A stretch of DNA of 64,000 nucleotides from DASXHD01 sp036488725 (lineage in GTDB: Bacteria; Myxococcota_A; Polyangia; Polyangiales; Polyangiaceae). The notes below the pieces were generated by a model. The model was not told where the DNA came from. It did not search any database and saw only the letters and a list, made by a program, of their open reading frames with translations. Positions within the stretch are counted from its first letter, which is position 1. The number at the start of each line of letters is the position of its first letter. The stretch is taken from assembly GCA_036488725.1 (NCBI GenBank), contig DASXHD010000129.1, positions 62,001 to 126,000 on the forward strand, read 5' to 3'. Shown one piece after another: positions 17,781-27,182 of this stretch. Position numbers and translations under genes: made by a program.

Positions 17781-17869
17781 ACGCACGCGTACGAGCGTCT
17801 GGACCGCGTTTTCCGCCAGGCAGGACATCATCGGCGGCACGGTACGACGGCGTACGAACCGAGCCATCG

Positions 17870-18499
17870 ATGCAAATCTTCCCTCGAGCTCTCAACAAGC
17901 TGCCGGTCTACGCCGCGCTCGCGAACGTAGTCGTGCTGGTCGCCGTGATCGGCATCCCTTGGTATTACTTCTCGCCGAAGAATCTCCAGGTCGGCTACGA
18001 GCCGCATCAACCGGTGCCTTACAGCCACCGCTTGCACGCCGGCCAGATGGGCATGGACTGCCGCTACTGCCACGCGCAGATCGAGCGGTCCGCCCACGCG
18101 ATGATTCCGCCGACGCAAACGTGCATGGGTTGCCACGCGGTCGTGAAGACCGACAGCGCGATGCTCGCGCCCGTGCGTGAGAGCTGGGAGACCGGCAATC
18201 CGGTGCAGTGGATCAAAGTCACCAAGCTGCCCGAGCACGTCTACTTCAATCACAGCGTGCACCTCGCCGTCGGCGTCGGGTGCGTCACCTGCCACGGCCG
18301 CATCGATCAGATGGACGTCGTTCGCCTCGACAAGCCGATCGCAATGCAGTGGTGCCTCGAGTGCCACCGCAACCCCGAGCCGAATCTTCGGCCGAAGGAA
18401 CAGATCACGAACATGACCTGGACGTCGGACCAAGCGCCGCCCGGCTGGAAGCCGCCGGAAGTGCATCCCCCCACGAACTGCAGCGGGTGCCACCGATGA
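17870..18499 (+). CDS. actA: Alternative Complex III, pentaheme cytochrome c subunit ActA
   Basis: A 209-residue membrane-anchored cytochrome. One N-terminal helix (about residues 15-33) is followed by five CxxCH heme sites: CRYCH, CMGCH, CVTCH, CLECH and CSGCH. Five hemes, one anchor and the position ahead of actB match ActA of the quinol:cytochrome c/oxidase complex known from Rhodothermus and Flavobacterium. It would carry electrons from the quinol site to the monoheme subunit or the oxidase, outside the cytoplasmic membrane. The start is ATG with a weak ribosome site, and the stop overlaps actB by four bases. Confidence 0.93.
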   Translation: MQIFPRALNKLPVYAALANVVVLVAVIGIPWYYFSPKNLQVGYEPHQPVPYSHRLHAGQMGMDCRYCHAQIERSAHAMIPPTQTCMGCHAVVKTDSAMLAPVRESWETGNPVQWIKVTKLPEHVYFNHSVHLAVGVGCVTCHGRIDQMDVVRLDKPIAMQWCLECHRNPEPNLRPKEQITNMTWTSDQAPPGWKPPEVHPPTNCSGCHR

Positions 18500-21400
18500 G
18501 CAAGCGTCAGCCTTATCCGCAAGAGCCCGCGCGCCCCGGCGACAAACCGGTGTGGATCACGCTCGGCGAAAAACGCAGCGCGAAAGCGCCGGACGCGTCC
18601 GCCGAGCTCGTCACGCCGATCAAGTCGAGCGACGTCATTCCGACTTCGCGTCTTTCGCGTCGCGGGTTCCTCGGGCTGGGCGCCGCGAGCGCGGCGATCG
18701 CGAGCGAAGGGTGCATTCGCCGTCAGGTCGAGCACATCTACCCGTACGCGAAGGCGCCGGAGTACGTCATCCCGGGCGTTCCGAATCACTACGCGACGAT
18801 CCTCACGCGGCACGACGAGTACGTCGGCGCGCTCGTCGAGAGCCACGAAGGCCACCCGACGAAGATCGAAGGCAACCAAGATCACCCGACGAGCCTCGGG
18901 TCCGCCGACGCGATGATGCAAGCGGCGACGATGGATCTCTACGACGCCGATCGTTCGGCGACGGTGCGCGAGAAGAACGGGAAGGGGAGCGACTGGGCCG
19001 CGTTCGACAAAGCGTTCGACGCCATTCTGAAGACGCTCGCGGCCGACGGCGGCGGCAAGCTCCGCGTGCTGATGCGCCCGTCGAATTCGCCGACGATCAT
19101 CCGTCTGCGCGAAGCGGCGGTCGACAAGTTCCCGCACGCGCGCTTCCATTTCTACGCGCCGGTCTCGCAAGGCAACGTCTACGCGGGCGGCAAGATCGCC
19201 TTCGGTACGCCGGTGATGCCGCGTTACAACTACGCCTTCGCCAAGACGATCGTCTCGCTCGACGCCGACTTCCTCGGGACCGAGCAGGGCGCGCTCCACG
19301 CGACCAAGGGCTTCGCGCGCGGGCGACGCATCGAGCGTCCGAGCGATCCGATGAGCCGCCTCTGGGTCGTCGAGCCGACGCTCACGGTCACCGGCGCGAA
19401 CGCCGACGAACGCTTCCGTCTCGCGGCGGGCGACGTCGACGCGTTCGCGCGCGCGCTCGCCGGCGAGCTCGCCTCGCGCGGCGTCGACATCGGCCCGGTG
19501 AAAGACGCCATCGGCGACGCGAAAGCTCCCGAAGGCACCGACGCGTTCGTCAAGGCGCTCGCCGACGATCTCGTCGCGAACAAAGGCAAGTCCGCGGTCG
19601 TCGCGGGCCGCCGCCAGCCGCCGCACGTCCACGCGCTCGTTCACGCGCTCAACACGGCGCTCGAGAACGTCGGCCGCACGGCGAGCTACGCGCCGGTCTC
19701 GGATCTCGTGCCGTTCGATCTCGGTGCGGATCTCAAAGCGCTCGCCGACGACATCGACGGAGGCAAAGTCGACGTCCTCCTCGTCCTCGGCGGCAACCCC
19801 GTCTACGACGCGCCCGGCGACATCAAGCTCGGCGAAAAGTTCGACAAGGTCCCGACGTCGATCCACCTCTCGTCGCACTTCGACGAGACGAGCGAGCACT
19901 GCACCTGGCACCTGCCGATGACGCACGAGCTCGAGCAGTGGGGCGACGGCCGCGCGTACGACGGCACTTGGTCGATTCAGCAGCCGCTGATCGCGCCGCT
20001 CCACGGCGGCCGCTCGGCGATCGAAATCCTCGCGCGCCTCGGCGAAGAGCCCGCGAAAGCCTACGACCTCGTGCGCACGACGTTCCGCGAGCGCGCGATG
20101 ACGCCGGCGCACTTCGAAGCGGCGTGGAAGACCGCGCTCCGTCTCGGCCTCGACTCGGGCTCGAACTCGATTCAGTTCGAAGCGCACGCGACGCTCCCCG
20201 ACGTGGCGGCCGCGCTCCAAAAAGCGCCGCTTCCGAAGCCCATCGGCCCGCAAAATCTCGAGATCGCGATCGCGCCCGACAACAAGCTCCACGACGGTAT
20301 GTCGGCGAACAACCCGTGGCTCCTCGAGCTTCCGGATCCGCTCACCAAGATCGTCTGGGACAACGCCGCGCTCTTCTCGCCCGCGACGGCCAAAGCGCTC
20401 GACATCGAGGACAACGACGTCGTCTCGCTCTCGCGCGACGGCGCGCAGACGATCGAGGTCGCCGCGTTCGTGATGCCGGGCCAAGCCGACAACTCGATCG
20501 GCCTCGTCCTCGGCTGGGGCCGCCAGAATTCGGGTCGCTACGGCAACGGCCGCGGCTTCGACGTCTCGCCGCTCCGCACGGTCAAGGACATGGACATCAT
20601 GTCCGGCGCGAAGCTCGCGAAGTCCGGCCGCACGTACAAGCTCGTTCAGACGCAGGAGCACGGCCGCATGGAGGGCCGCCCCCTCGCGCTCGACACGACC
20701 GTCGAAGAGTTCAAGTCGAACCCGCACTTCGTCCTCTTCCCGAGCGACGAAAAAGAAATCGCCGAGACCGGCCCCGTGAAGCGCGAGCTCGAGCGCCCCG
20801 GCTCGCCCACGCCGAAGACCGGCCCGCTCTGGGATCGCATCAAGTACGAAGCCCACAAGTGGGGCATGACGATCGACCTCAGCACGTGCACGGGTTGCAA
20901 CGCGTGCGTCGTCGCGTGCATCGCCGAGAACAACATCGCCTTCGTCGGCAAGGAGCAGGTCTACCGCGGCCGCGAGATGCATTGGCTCCGCATCGACCGC
21001 TACTTCGTCGGCGAGGAAGAGAACAACCCGGACATCGCGTTCCAGCCGGTCGCTTGCGTGCAGTGCGAAGACGCGCCGTGCGAGAACGTCTGCCCGGTCA
21101 ACGCGACGACGCACAGCGAAGAAGGCCTGAACGACATGGCCTACAACCGCTGCATCGGCACGCGTTACTGCGCCAACAACTGCCCGTACAAAGTCCGCCG
21201 CTTCAACTTCCTCGAGTGGCGCAGCCCCGAAGGCGCGCGCCAGCCGGTCTTGGACACGTACCAAGACATCCCCGAGACCGAGAAGATGGCGTTCAACCCG
21301 GACGTCACCGTGCGCATGCGCGGCGTCATGGAGAAATGCACCTACTGCGTGCAGCGCATCGAAGAAGCGAAGATCGCCGCGCGACGCGAACAGCGCGGCA

Positions 21401-21621
21401 TGGGACCGAACGAGATCAAGACGGCCTGCCAGCAGACGTGCCCGGCCGACGCGATCGTCTTCGGCGACCTCAACGAGCCGCGCAGCGAAGTCTCGCGCCT
21501 CGCGCGAAGCGAGCGCGGCTACGCGCTCCTCGCCGTCCTCGGCACGCACCCGCGGACCACGCACCTCGGCAAAATCCGTAACCCGAGCCCCGCGCTTCAC
21601 AAAGCGAAGGAGCCGAAATGA
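18496..21621 (+). CDS. actB: Alternative Complex III, Fe-S/molybdopterin-like subunit ActB
   Basis: A 1041-residue subunit. A Tat signal (SRRGFLGLGAASAA, about residue 53) leads into a long domain related to molybdopterin oxidoreductases, which in characterised ActB has no metal cofactor. The C-terminal third is a four-cluster ferredoxin domain with Cys groups CTGCNACVVAC, CVQCEDAPCENVCP, CIGTRYCANNCP and CTYC...CQQTCP. It is the main extracytoplasmic electron wire of the complex. ATG 18496 overlaps the actA stop (ATGA), and the end overlaps actC the same way, so subunits are probably made in fixed ratio. Confidence 0.93.
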   Translation: MSKRQPYPQEPARPGDKPVWITLGEKRSAKAPDASAELVTPIKSSDVIPTSRLSRRGFLGLGAASAAIASEGCIRRQVEHIYPYAKAPEYVIPGVPNHYATILTRHDEYVGALVESHEGHPTKIEGNQDHPTSLGSADAMMQAATMDLYDADRSATVREKNGKGSDWAAFDKAFDAILKTLAADGGGKLRVLMRPSNSPTIIRLREAAVDKFPHARFHFYAPVSQGNVYAGGKIAFGTPVMPRYNYAFAKTIVSLDADFLGTEQGALHATKGFARGRRIERPSDPMSRLWVVEPTLTVTGANADERFRLAAGDVDAFARALAGELASRGVDIGPVKDAIGDAKAPEGTDAFVKALADDLVANKGKSAVVAGRRQPPHVHALVHALNTALENVGRTASYAPVSDLVPFDLGADLKALADDIDGGKVDVLLVLGGNPVYDAPGDIKLGEKFDKVPTSIHLSSHFDETSEHCTWHLPMTHELEQWGDGRAYDGTWSIQQPLIAPLHGGRSAIEILARLGEEPAKAYDLVRTTFRERAMTPAHFEAAWKTALRLGLDSGSNSIQFEAHATLPDVAAALQKAPLPKPIGPQNLEIAIAPDNKLHDGMSANNPWLLELPDPLTKIVWDNAALFSPATAKALDIEDNDVVSLSRDGAQTIEVAAFVMPGQADNSIGLVLGWGRQNSGRYGNGRGFDVSPLRTVKDMDIMSGAKLAKSGRTYKLVQTQEHGRMEGRPLALDTTVEEFKSNPHFVLFPSDEKEIAETGPVKRELERPGSPTPKTGPLWDRIKYEAHKWGMTIDLSTCTGCNACVVACIAENNIAFVGKEQVYRGREMHWLRIDRYFVGEEENNPDIAFQPVACVQCEDAPCENVCPVNATTHSEEGLNDMAYNRCIGTRYCANNCPYKVRRFNFLEWRSPEGARQPVLDTYQDIPETEKMAFNPDVTVRMRGVMEKCTYCVQRIEEAKIAARREQRGMGPNEIKTACQQTCPADAIVFGDLNEPRSEVSRLARSERGYALLAVLGTHPRTTHLGKIRNPSPALHKAKEPK

Positions 21622-23078
21622 GCAGCCGCAATCGCCCCATCAAAGAGATCGGCGAGGTCTACCTCACGAAGGAAGGCATGTCCTTCCACGAGGTGAGCGA
21701 CACCGTCTGCACCGTCACCGAGAAGCGCGCGCCGCGCAACTGGTGGATCGCCTTTTTCATCACGTCCACGTTCGCGGCGATCCTCTTCATCACGATCGCG
21801 TACGTCTTCTGGCAAGGCATCGGCGTCTGGGGCAACGACTCGCCGTCCTTCTGGGCGTGGGACATCACGAACTTCGTCTGGTGGATCGGCATCGGTCACG
21901 CCGGCACGCTCATCAGCGCCGTCCTCTTCATCTTCCGGCAGAAGTGGCGAACGGGCATCAACCGCGCAGCGGAGGCGATGACGATCTTCGCCGTCATCTG
22001 CGCGCTCCTCTTCCCCGCGATTCACGTCGGGCGCGTGTGGTTCATCTACTACATGTTCCCGATCCCGAATCAGATGGCGATCTGGCCGAACTTCAAGAGC
22101 CCGCTCGTCTGGGACTTCTTCGCGGTCAGCACGTACTTCACCGTCTCGCTCCTCTTCTGGTACGCGGGCCTTCTTCCGGACTTCGCGCTCCTCCGCGACC
22201 GCGCGATGGGCATGATCGGCCGCGCGGGCAAAATCCGTCGCCTCGTCTACGGGTCGCTCGCGCTCGGTTGGCGCGGCTCGCACCGCCACTGGCAAAACTA
22301 CGAGCGCATGTATTTGATCCTCGCGGCCCTCGCGACGCCGCTCGTGCTCTCGGTGCACAGCGTCGTCTCGATGGACTTCGCGACGTCGGTCATCCCCGGC
22401 TGGCACACGACGATCTTCCCGCCGTACTTCGTCGCCGGCGCCATCTTCTCCGGCTTCGCGATGGTGCAGACGCTGATGCTCATCACGCGCGCCGTCTACG
22501 GCATGAAGTCGCTCATCACGATGCGGCACCTCGAGCTGATGAACAAGATCATGCTCCTGACCGGATCGCTCGTCGGTTACGCGTACTTCATGGAGTTCTT
22601 CATCGCGGCGTACTCGGGTGACGAGTACGAGCGATACGACTTCCTGAGCCGACTCTTCGGCCCGTTCTGGTGGGCCTACGTCTGGATGTTCGGCTGCAAC
22701 GTCGTCGTCCCGCAGCTCTTCTGGTTCAAGCGCTTCCGCACCAGCGTGCCCGTCATGCTGGCCGTCTCGTGCCTCGTCAACATCGGCATGTGGTTCGAGC
22801 GCTTCGTCATCATCGTCCAGTCGCAGAACCGCGACTTCCTCCCGTCGTCGTGGGGTTACTACCGCCCGACCGGCGTCGACGTGTGCCTCTTCCTCGGCAC
22901 GCTCGGACTCTTCTTCACGCTGTTCCTCCTCTTCATCCGCTGGGTCCCGATGATCGCGATCGCCGAGGTCAAGGGCGTGCTCCCGCAAGCGGATCCGCAC
23001 GACGTCGGCGAGCACTCGACCGAAGGAAGCCCCGGACACGAAGCCGCCGCCGACGCGGCCCTCGCCGGGGGTGAGTGA
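21618..23078 (+). CDS. actC: Alternative Complex III, NrfD/PsrC-like quinol subunit ActC
   Basis: A 486-residue polytopic protein with about ten hydrophobic helices, beginning with NWWIAFFITSTFAAILFITI near residue 42. It belongs to the NrfD/PsrC type and carries the quinol site in known complexes. Charged and aromatic residues lie inside helices (ITNFVWWIGIGHAG, RVWFIYYMFPIPNQ), as expected for quinol oxidation and proton movement. The start overlaps actB by four bases; GTGAGTGA at the end joins it to actD. Confidence 0.92.
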   Translation: MSSRNRPIKEIGEVYLTKEGMSFHEVSDTVCTVTEKRAPRNWWIAFFITSTFAAILFITIAYVFWQGIGVWGNDSPSFWAWDITNFVWWIGIGHAGTLISAVLFIFRQKWRTGINRAAEAMTIFAVICALLFPAIHVGRVWFIYYMFPIPNQMAIWPNFKSPLVWDFFAVSTYFTVSLLFWYAGLLPDFALLRDRAMGMIGRAGKIRRLVYGSLALGWRGSHRHWQNYERMYLILAALATPLVLSVHSVVSMDFATSVIPGWHTTIFPPYFVAGAIFSGFAMVQTLMLITRAVYGMKSLITMRHLELMNKIMLLTGSLVGYAYFMEFFIAAYSGDEYERYDFLSRLFGPFWWAYVWMFGCNVVVPQLFWFKRFRTSVPVMLAVSCLVNIGMWFERFVIIVQSQNRDFLPSSWGYYRPTGVDVCLFLGTLGLFFTLFLLFIRWVPMIAIAEVKGVLPQADPHDVGEHSTEGSPGHEAAADAALAGGE

Positions 23079-23079
23079 C

Positions 23080-23655
23080 ATGGCAAAACGAGCCGCTCTT
23101 TACTTGGCGAAATACGAAACGCCGCACGACGTGCTCCACGCCGCACAAGAAGTTCGCAAGGCGGGCTACGCGAAGTGGGACGTGCACACGCCGTTTCCGG
23201 TCCACGGCATGGACGAAGCGATGGGCCTGTCCGACAGCAAAGTCGGCTGGATCGTCTTCTTCTCCGGCCTCACCGGCATCTCCGGCGCGCTCTTGATGAT
23301 GTGGTGGATGAACGGCGTCGACTATCCGCTCGTCGTGGGCGGCAAGCCGCCGTCGTCGCTGCCCGCCGACGTGCCGATCATGTTCGAGCTGATGGTTCTC
23401 CTCTCGGCGTTCGGCGCGCTCTTCGGCATGCTCCACTTGAACCGACTGCCGCGTCACAACCACCCGATCTTCGAAACCGAGACGTTCCGCTCGGCGAGCG
23501 ACGACAAGTTCTTCATCTCGATCGAGTCGGAGGACCCGAAGTTCGATCTCGCCGAGACCAAAGCGATGCTCGAGTCGACGCATGCGGCGCTCGTCGAGCT
23601 CGTCGAGGAGACGCTCCAAGACGACGAAGCCGACGAGGAAGAGGAGCACCACTGA
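23080..23655 (+). CDS. actD: Alternative Complex III subunit ActD (DUF3341)
   Basis: A 191-residue protein with an N-terminal soluble part (YLAKYETPHDVLHAAQEVRK), two membrane helices (about 48-70 and 98-120) and an acidic Asp/Glu-rich C-terminus. The DUF3341-type N-terminus and gene order identify ActD, a structural subunit without a cofactor. ATG 23080 is preferred because GGGGGTGAG lies just upstream as a ribosome site; GTG 23071 is an in-frame alternative overlapping the actC end. The stop overlaps actE by one base. Confidence 0.88.
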   Translation: MAKRAALYLAKYETPHDVLHAAQEVRKAGYAKWDVHTPFPVHGMDEAMGLSDSKVGWIVFFSGLTGISGALLMMWWMNGVDYPLVVGGKPPSSLPADVPIMFELMVLLSAFGALFGMLHLNRLPRHNHPIFETETFRSASDDKFFISIESEDPKFDLAETKAMLESTHAALVELVEETLQDDEADEEEEHH

Positions 23656-24251
23656 TGCGTTCCGCAAATCTCCTCTGGATGGGACTGGCCGTCGCCGCGC
23701 TCGCGGCGTGCCGCGGTCAGACGACGGAAGACGCTCCGATCGTCCCGCTCCGCAACATGTACGACCAGCCCAAGTACCAGATGCAGCACCCTGCCGACTT
23801 CTTCGACGACGGTCGCGCGATGCGCCCGCCGGTCGAAGGAACGATCTCGCGCGAGGAAGAAATCGATCCGCGCGTCGCCCACGGCGTCGACGACGACATG
23901 CGGTACGTGTCGACGATCCCGCAAGAAGCGATCGACAAGAACGGCGGCTGGGAAAAAATGCTCGCGCGCGGCCAAGACCGCTTCGGCATCTACTGCACGC
24001 CGTGTCACGGGCTCGACGGCTCGGGCAACGGGATGGTCGTCAAGCACGGCTTCGTGCCGCCGCCGACGTATCACCAAGATCGCCTGCGTCACGCGCCCGA
24101 CGGGCAGATCTACGCGACCATCGAAAACGGCGTCCGCAACATGCCGGCGTACGGTCCGCAGGTCCCGACGTACGACCGCTGGGCGATCGTCGCGTACGTG
24201 CGCGCCCTGCAAATCAGCCAGGCCAAGGCCGAGACGGAGAAGAAGCCGTGA
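23655..24251 (+). CDS. actE: Alternative Complex III, monoheme cytochrome c lipoprotein ActE
   Basis: A 198-residue lipoprotein (lipobox LAAC|R, about residue 21) with one heme site, CTPCH, near residue 115 and a likely axial Met in NMPAYGP about 45 residues later. This is the ActE monoheme subunit, which hands electrons to the oxidase. The RFGIYCTPCHGLDGSGNGM stretch is typical of class I c-type cytochromes. Its ATG shares a base with the actD stop, and its stop overlaps the GTG of actF. Confidence 0.92.
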   Translation: MRSANLLWMGLAVAALAACRGQTTEDAPIVPLRNMYDQPKYQMQHPADFFDDGRAMRPPVEGTISREEEIDPRVAHGVDDDMRYVSTIPQEAIDKNGGWEKMLARGQDRFGIYCTPCHGLDGSGNGMVVKHGFVPPPTYHQDRLRHAPDGQIYATIENGVRNMPAYGPQVPTYDRWAIVAYVRALQISQAKAETEKKP

Positions 24252-25783
24252 CGGACGAAAAAGACGAGAAAAAGTCCGAAGCCTCGACTGAAAAGGCCGA
24301 AGAGAAAAAGCCGGTCGAAAAGAAAAAGAAGGTCAAGGACCCGGCCGACACGTATCGCTTGCCGCCGAGCAACGCGGTGTCCGCGGCGTGGAAGACGTTC
24401 GCCGGCATGGGCGTCGTCGGCGTCGTCGGCTCGGTCATCGCGTACTCGCAAGACCCGACGCGCTTCGCGTACTCGTGGCTCTTCGGGTTCATCTGCGTGC
24501 TGTCGCTCGTGATCGGCGCGATCCTGCTCGTCTTGATGCACCACATGGCCAACGCCCATTGGGGCGTCGTCGTGCGGCGCGTCGCAGAGATCTTCGGCGC
24601 GTCGTCGTGGGTCCTCGTTCTGCTCGTCGTCCCCGTGCTGCTCTCGCGCGGCACGCTCTTCGGCGAATGGCTGAACGGCGAGGACAAAGCCGCGCCCAAG
24701 GCACACGCCGCGCTCGATCTCCAAGAGCCGCCCGACGCGCGCCTCGCCGCCAACGATTTCGAGCAGCCGCACGGCATGCCGCACGGCGGAATGCACTTCC
24801 AACCGCGCGGCCCCGGCGCGGGCAACCCGCGCGGCGGTCCGGGCTTCGGTCCGCACGGCATGCCGCCGGGCGGCGTCCACGCGACGCCGTCGACCCATCA
24901 TTTCAGCACCGAGGTCGAGGCGCGCGCCGAGCACGCCGAGCACCAAGAAGTGATGGCTTCGAAGAAGTGGTACCTCAACAAGGGCTTCTTCTTCGCCCGG
25001 ATGATCTTCTACTTCCTCGTCTGGTATCTCATCGGCTTCGCGCTGCTCAAGTGGTCGTCGGATCAAGACCGCACGAAGGACCCGATGATCACCGTGAAGC
25101 TCGCGCGCTTCTCGATGGGAGCCGTCATCTTGATGGCGATCACGCTGACGTTCGCCGCGTTCGACTGGATCATGGCGCTCGATCCGACGTGGTACTCGAC
25201 CATCTTCGGCGTCACGTTCTTCGCCGGCTCGATCGTCTGCGTCTTCGCGACGCTCATCCTCACGTTCCTCGGCTTCCGCCAGCAGGGCGTGCTCGCCAAA
25301 GAAGTGACCGTCGAGCACTACCACGACCTCGGCAAGCTGCTCTTCGGGTTCATGTGCTTCTGGGCGTACGTGTGCTTCGCCCAGTTCTTCCTGATCTGGT
25401 ACGCGGCGATCCCCGAGGAGGTGACCTTCTATCACCACCGCTGGGACGTCGGCCCGTGGAAGACCATCAGCCTGATCCTGATCTTCTTCCACTTCATCTT
25501 CCCGTTCATCTTCATCATGTCGCGCAACGTGAAGCGCAACCTCGGCCTGCTCCGCGTGGGCGCGTGGCTGCTTCTCGCGATGCACGTCATCGACATCTAC
25601 TGGCTCGTCATGCCGAACGTCCCGCATCAGTCGTCGTTCGCGCCGAGCTGGATCGACGTGGTCGGCTTCCTCGGTCCGGTCGGCATCTTCCTCGCCGTCG
25701 CGTTCCGCCGGCTCACCGAGTATCCGCTTCTCCCTGTCGGCGATCCGCGCCTTCAACGCTCCATCCACTTCCTCAACGCGTAG
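24248..25783 (+). CDS. actF: Alternative Complex III, NrfD-like membrane subunit ActF
   Basis: A 511-residue polytopic protein. It begins at GTG with a highly charged Lys/Glu head of about 35 residues, then about ten membrane helices. Between helices lies a long Pro/Gly/His-rich loop (about residues 150-215; MPHGGMHFQPRGPGAGN is part). ActF resembles ActC and faces the second membrane side of the complex in known structures. The charged head and His-rich loop look like lineage-specific additions. It overlaps actE by four bases. Confidence 0.9.
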   Translation: MTDEKDEKKSEASTEKAEEKKPVEKKKKVKDPADTYRLPPSNAVSAAWKTFAGMGVVGVVGSVIAYSQDPTRFAYSWLFGFICVLSLVIGAILLVLMHHMANAHWGVVVRRVAEIFGASSWVLVLLVVPVLLSRGTLFGEWLNGEDKAAPKAHAALDLQEPPDARLAANDFEQPHGMPHGGMHFQPRGPGAGNPRGGPGFGPHGMPPGGVHATPSTHHFSTEVEARAEHAEHQEVMASKKWYLNKGFFFARMIFYFLVWYLIGFALLKWSSDQDRTKDPMITVKLARFSMGAVILMAITLTFAAFDWIMALDPTWYSTIFGVTFFAGSIVCVFATLILTFLGFRQQGVLAKEVTVEHYHDLGKLLFGFMCFWAYVCFAQFFLIWYAAIPEEVTFYHHRWDVGPWKTISLILIFFHFIFPFIFIMSRNVKRNLGLLRVGAWLLLAMHVIDIYWLVMPNVPHQSSFAPSWIDVVGFLGPVGIFLAVAFRRLTEYPLLPVGDPRLQRSIHFLNA

Positions 25784-25789
25784 GAACAA

Positions 25790-26302
25790 ATGGCTTCCGA
25801 CGACACACGCCCCAAAGTACGGATGCTCCTCACGATCGGTGTCGTGAGCGTGTTCCTGCTGCTCGGCATCAAGTTCGTGCTCGACTCCTACTATCTCGAC
25901 ATGACCGAGACGTACGAGCACACGCTCATCCCGCCGACGACGCTGCGCGACGAGACGAGGAAGCAGCAAGAGGACGCGATCGATCACGGGCAGATTCCCG
26001 TGAGCGCTGCGATGCAGATGCTCGTGAGCAAAGGCCGCGAGGCCGACCCCGAAGTCACGCCGCAGCCGTCGGAGTCGGAGGATCTCGACCCGCTCAAAGG
26101 CTGGGCGAAGCTGAAGCGCGACGTCGTGCTCCCGCCGCTCACGGCGCCGACCGCGCCGGCACCCACCGCCGAAGCCGGCGACGCCGGCGCCGCTCCGACG
26201 AACGCGCCGACCCACGCTCCCACGAATGCGGTGACCGACGCCGGCGCGCCGCGCCGTCCGATCGCGCCGCCGCACGCAGCACCGAAGGATGGAGGCAAGT
26301 AG
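25790..26302 (+). CDS. Single-pass membrane protein of unknown function in the act-cta operon
   Basis: A 170-residue protein with one N-terminal helix (MLLTIGVVSVFLLLGIKFVL, about residues 12-31). A soluble segment follows containing DSYYLDMTETYEHTLIPP and a conserved-looking helix IPVSAAMQMLVSKGRE. The C-terminal 60 residues are Ala/Pro/Thr-rich and low-complexity. It sits six bases after actF and four before the SCO gene, where some organisms have actG/actH or assembly genes. I do not recognise the family; a role as an accessory subunit or assembly factor is inferred only from position. Confidence 0.75.
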   Translation: MASDDTRPKVRMLLTIGVVSVFLLLGIKFVLDSYYLDMTETYEHTLIPPTTLRDETRKQQEDAIDHGQIPVSAAMQMLVSKGREADPEVTPQPSESEDLDPLKGWAKLKRDVVLPPLTAPTAPAPTAEAGDAGAAPTNAPTHAPTNAVTDAGAPRRPIAPPHAAPKDGGK

Positions 26303-26306
26303 CATC

Positions 26307-27182
26307 ATGAAGCTCCGCACGTTCGCGCTCGGATTCGTCGTCGCCATGCTCGCGCTCTTTGCCGCGCCGGCCTTCGCGCACGACGGAACTACGACGAGCG
26401 TGAACACGCCGAGCGGAGCCGCCGCGCCGCCGCCTGAATTGTTCGACGTCGGCGTCGACGAGCACCTCGACGCGCAGGTCCCCCTCGATACGGAGTTCCT
26501 CGACTCGACCGGCAAAGCCGTTCGCTTCGGCGACTACATCGACGGCAAGCGTCCCGTTCTCCTCGTGCTCGCGTACCACACGTGCAAGACGCTCTGCTCC
26601 TTCGTGCAAAACGCCGTGCTCGATGCGGCCAAGAACATCAAATGGTCCGTCGGCCAAGAGTACGACATCGTCACGCTGAGCATCGATGCCGGGGACACGG
26701 TGAAGGTCGCCGCCGAGAAAAAAGCGGCGATGGACGCAGCCTACGGCCGGTCGAGCGCGCACCAGGGTTGGCACTATCTCGTCGGCACGAACGAAAACAG
26801 CAAACGCGTCGCCGACGCCGTCGGCTGGAAGTTCCACCGAGACATCGACGGCAACATCGCGCACCCCGCGGCGGTCATCCTCCTCAAGCCGAACGGCAAA
26901 GTCGCGCGTTACCTCTACGGCATCGAGTTTTCACCCAACGACTTGCGCCTCGGTCTCCTCGACGCCTCGGAGGGCAAGAGCATCACCACCGCCGAGCGCA
27001 TTCTTCTTTATTGTTACCATTACGACGCGCATGACCGAAAATACGCCCTGCTCGCGACCCACGTGATGTCGATCGGCGGTGGCCTCACGCTCCTCATCCT
27101 CGGCTTCTTCATCGGCGGCTTCTGGCTGCGCGAATATCGAAAGAAGTCGGCGACGCAACGTCACGCAACGAGCAACGCATGA
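26307..27182 (+). CDS. SCO1/SenC-type copper chaperone
   Basis: A 291-residue exported, membrane-anchored protein. The signal peptide ends near APAFA|H, a thioredoxin-fold domain follows, and a C-terminal helix (LTLLILGFFIGGFWL, about 262-277) anchors it. The copper pair is HTCKTLCSF (Cys 93 and Cys 97), and the distal His is in NIAHPAAVILL. The usual prolines of the CPxxCP motif are absent. It should deliver copper to the CuA site of oxidase subunit II, whose gene it overlaps by four bases. ATG 26307 is chosen because it begins the signal peptide; an in-frame ATG at 26289 would overlap the preceding gene. Confidence 0.88.
   Translation: MKLRTFALGFVVAMLALFAAPAFAHDGTTTSVNTPSGAAAPPPELFDVGVDEHLDAQVPLDTEFLDSTGKAVRFGDYIDGKRPVLLVLAYHTCKTLCSFVQNAVLDAAKNIKWSVGQEYDIVTLSIDAGDTVKVAAEKKAAMDAAYGRSSAHQGWHYLVGTNENSKRVADAVGWKFHRDIDGNIAHPAAVILLKPNGKVARYLYGIEFSPNDLRLGLLDASEGKSITTAERILLYCYHYDAHDRKYALLATHVMSIGGGLTLLILGFFIGGFWLREYRKKSATQRHATSNA

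Noticed and set aside
17623..17898. Longer N-terminus for the 210-residue unknown protein
   Set aside because: It would translate through the CCGGAAGA cluster and overlap the actA start; the shorter start has its own -10-like box.
18307..21600. Open frame of more than 1000 codons opposite actB
   Set aside because: Composition is typical of antisense shadow, and the plus strand encodes unmistakable Cys clusters.
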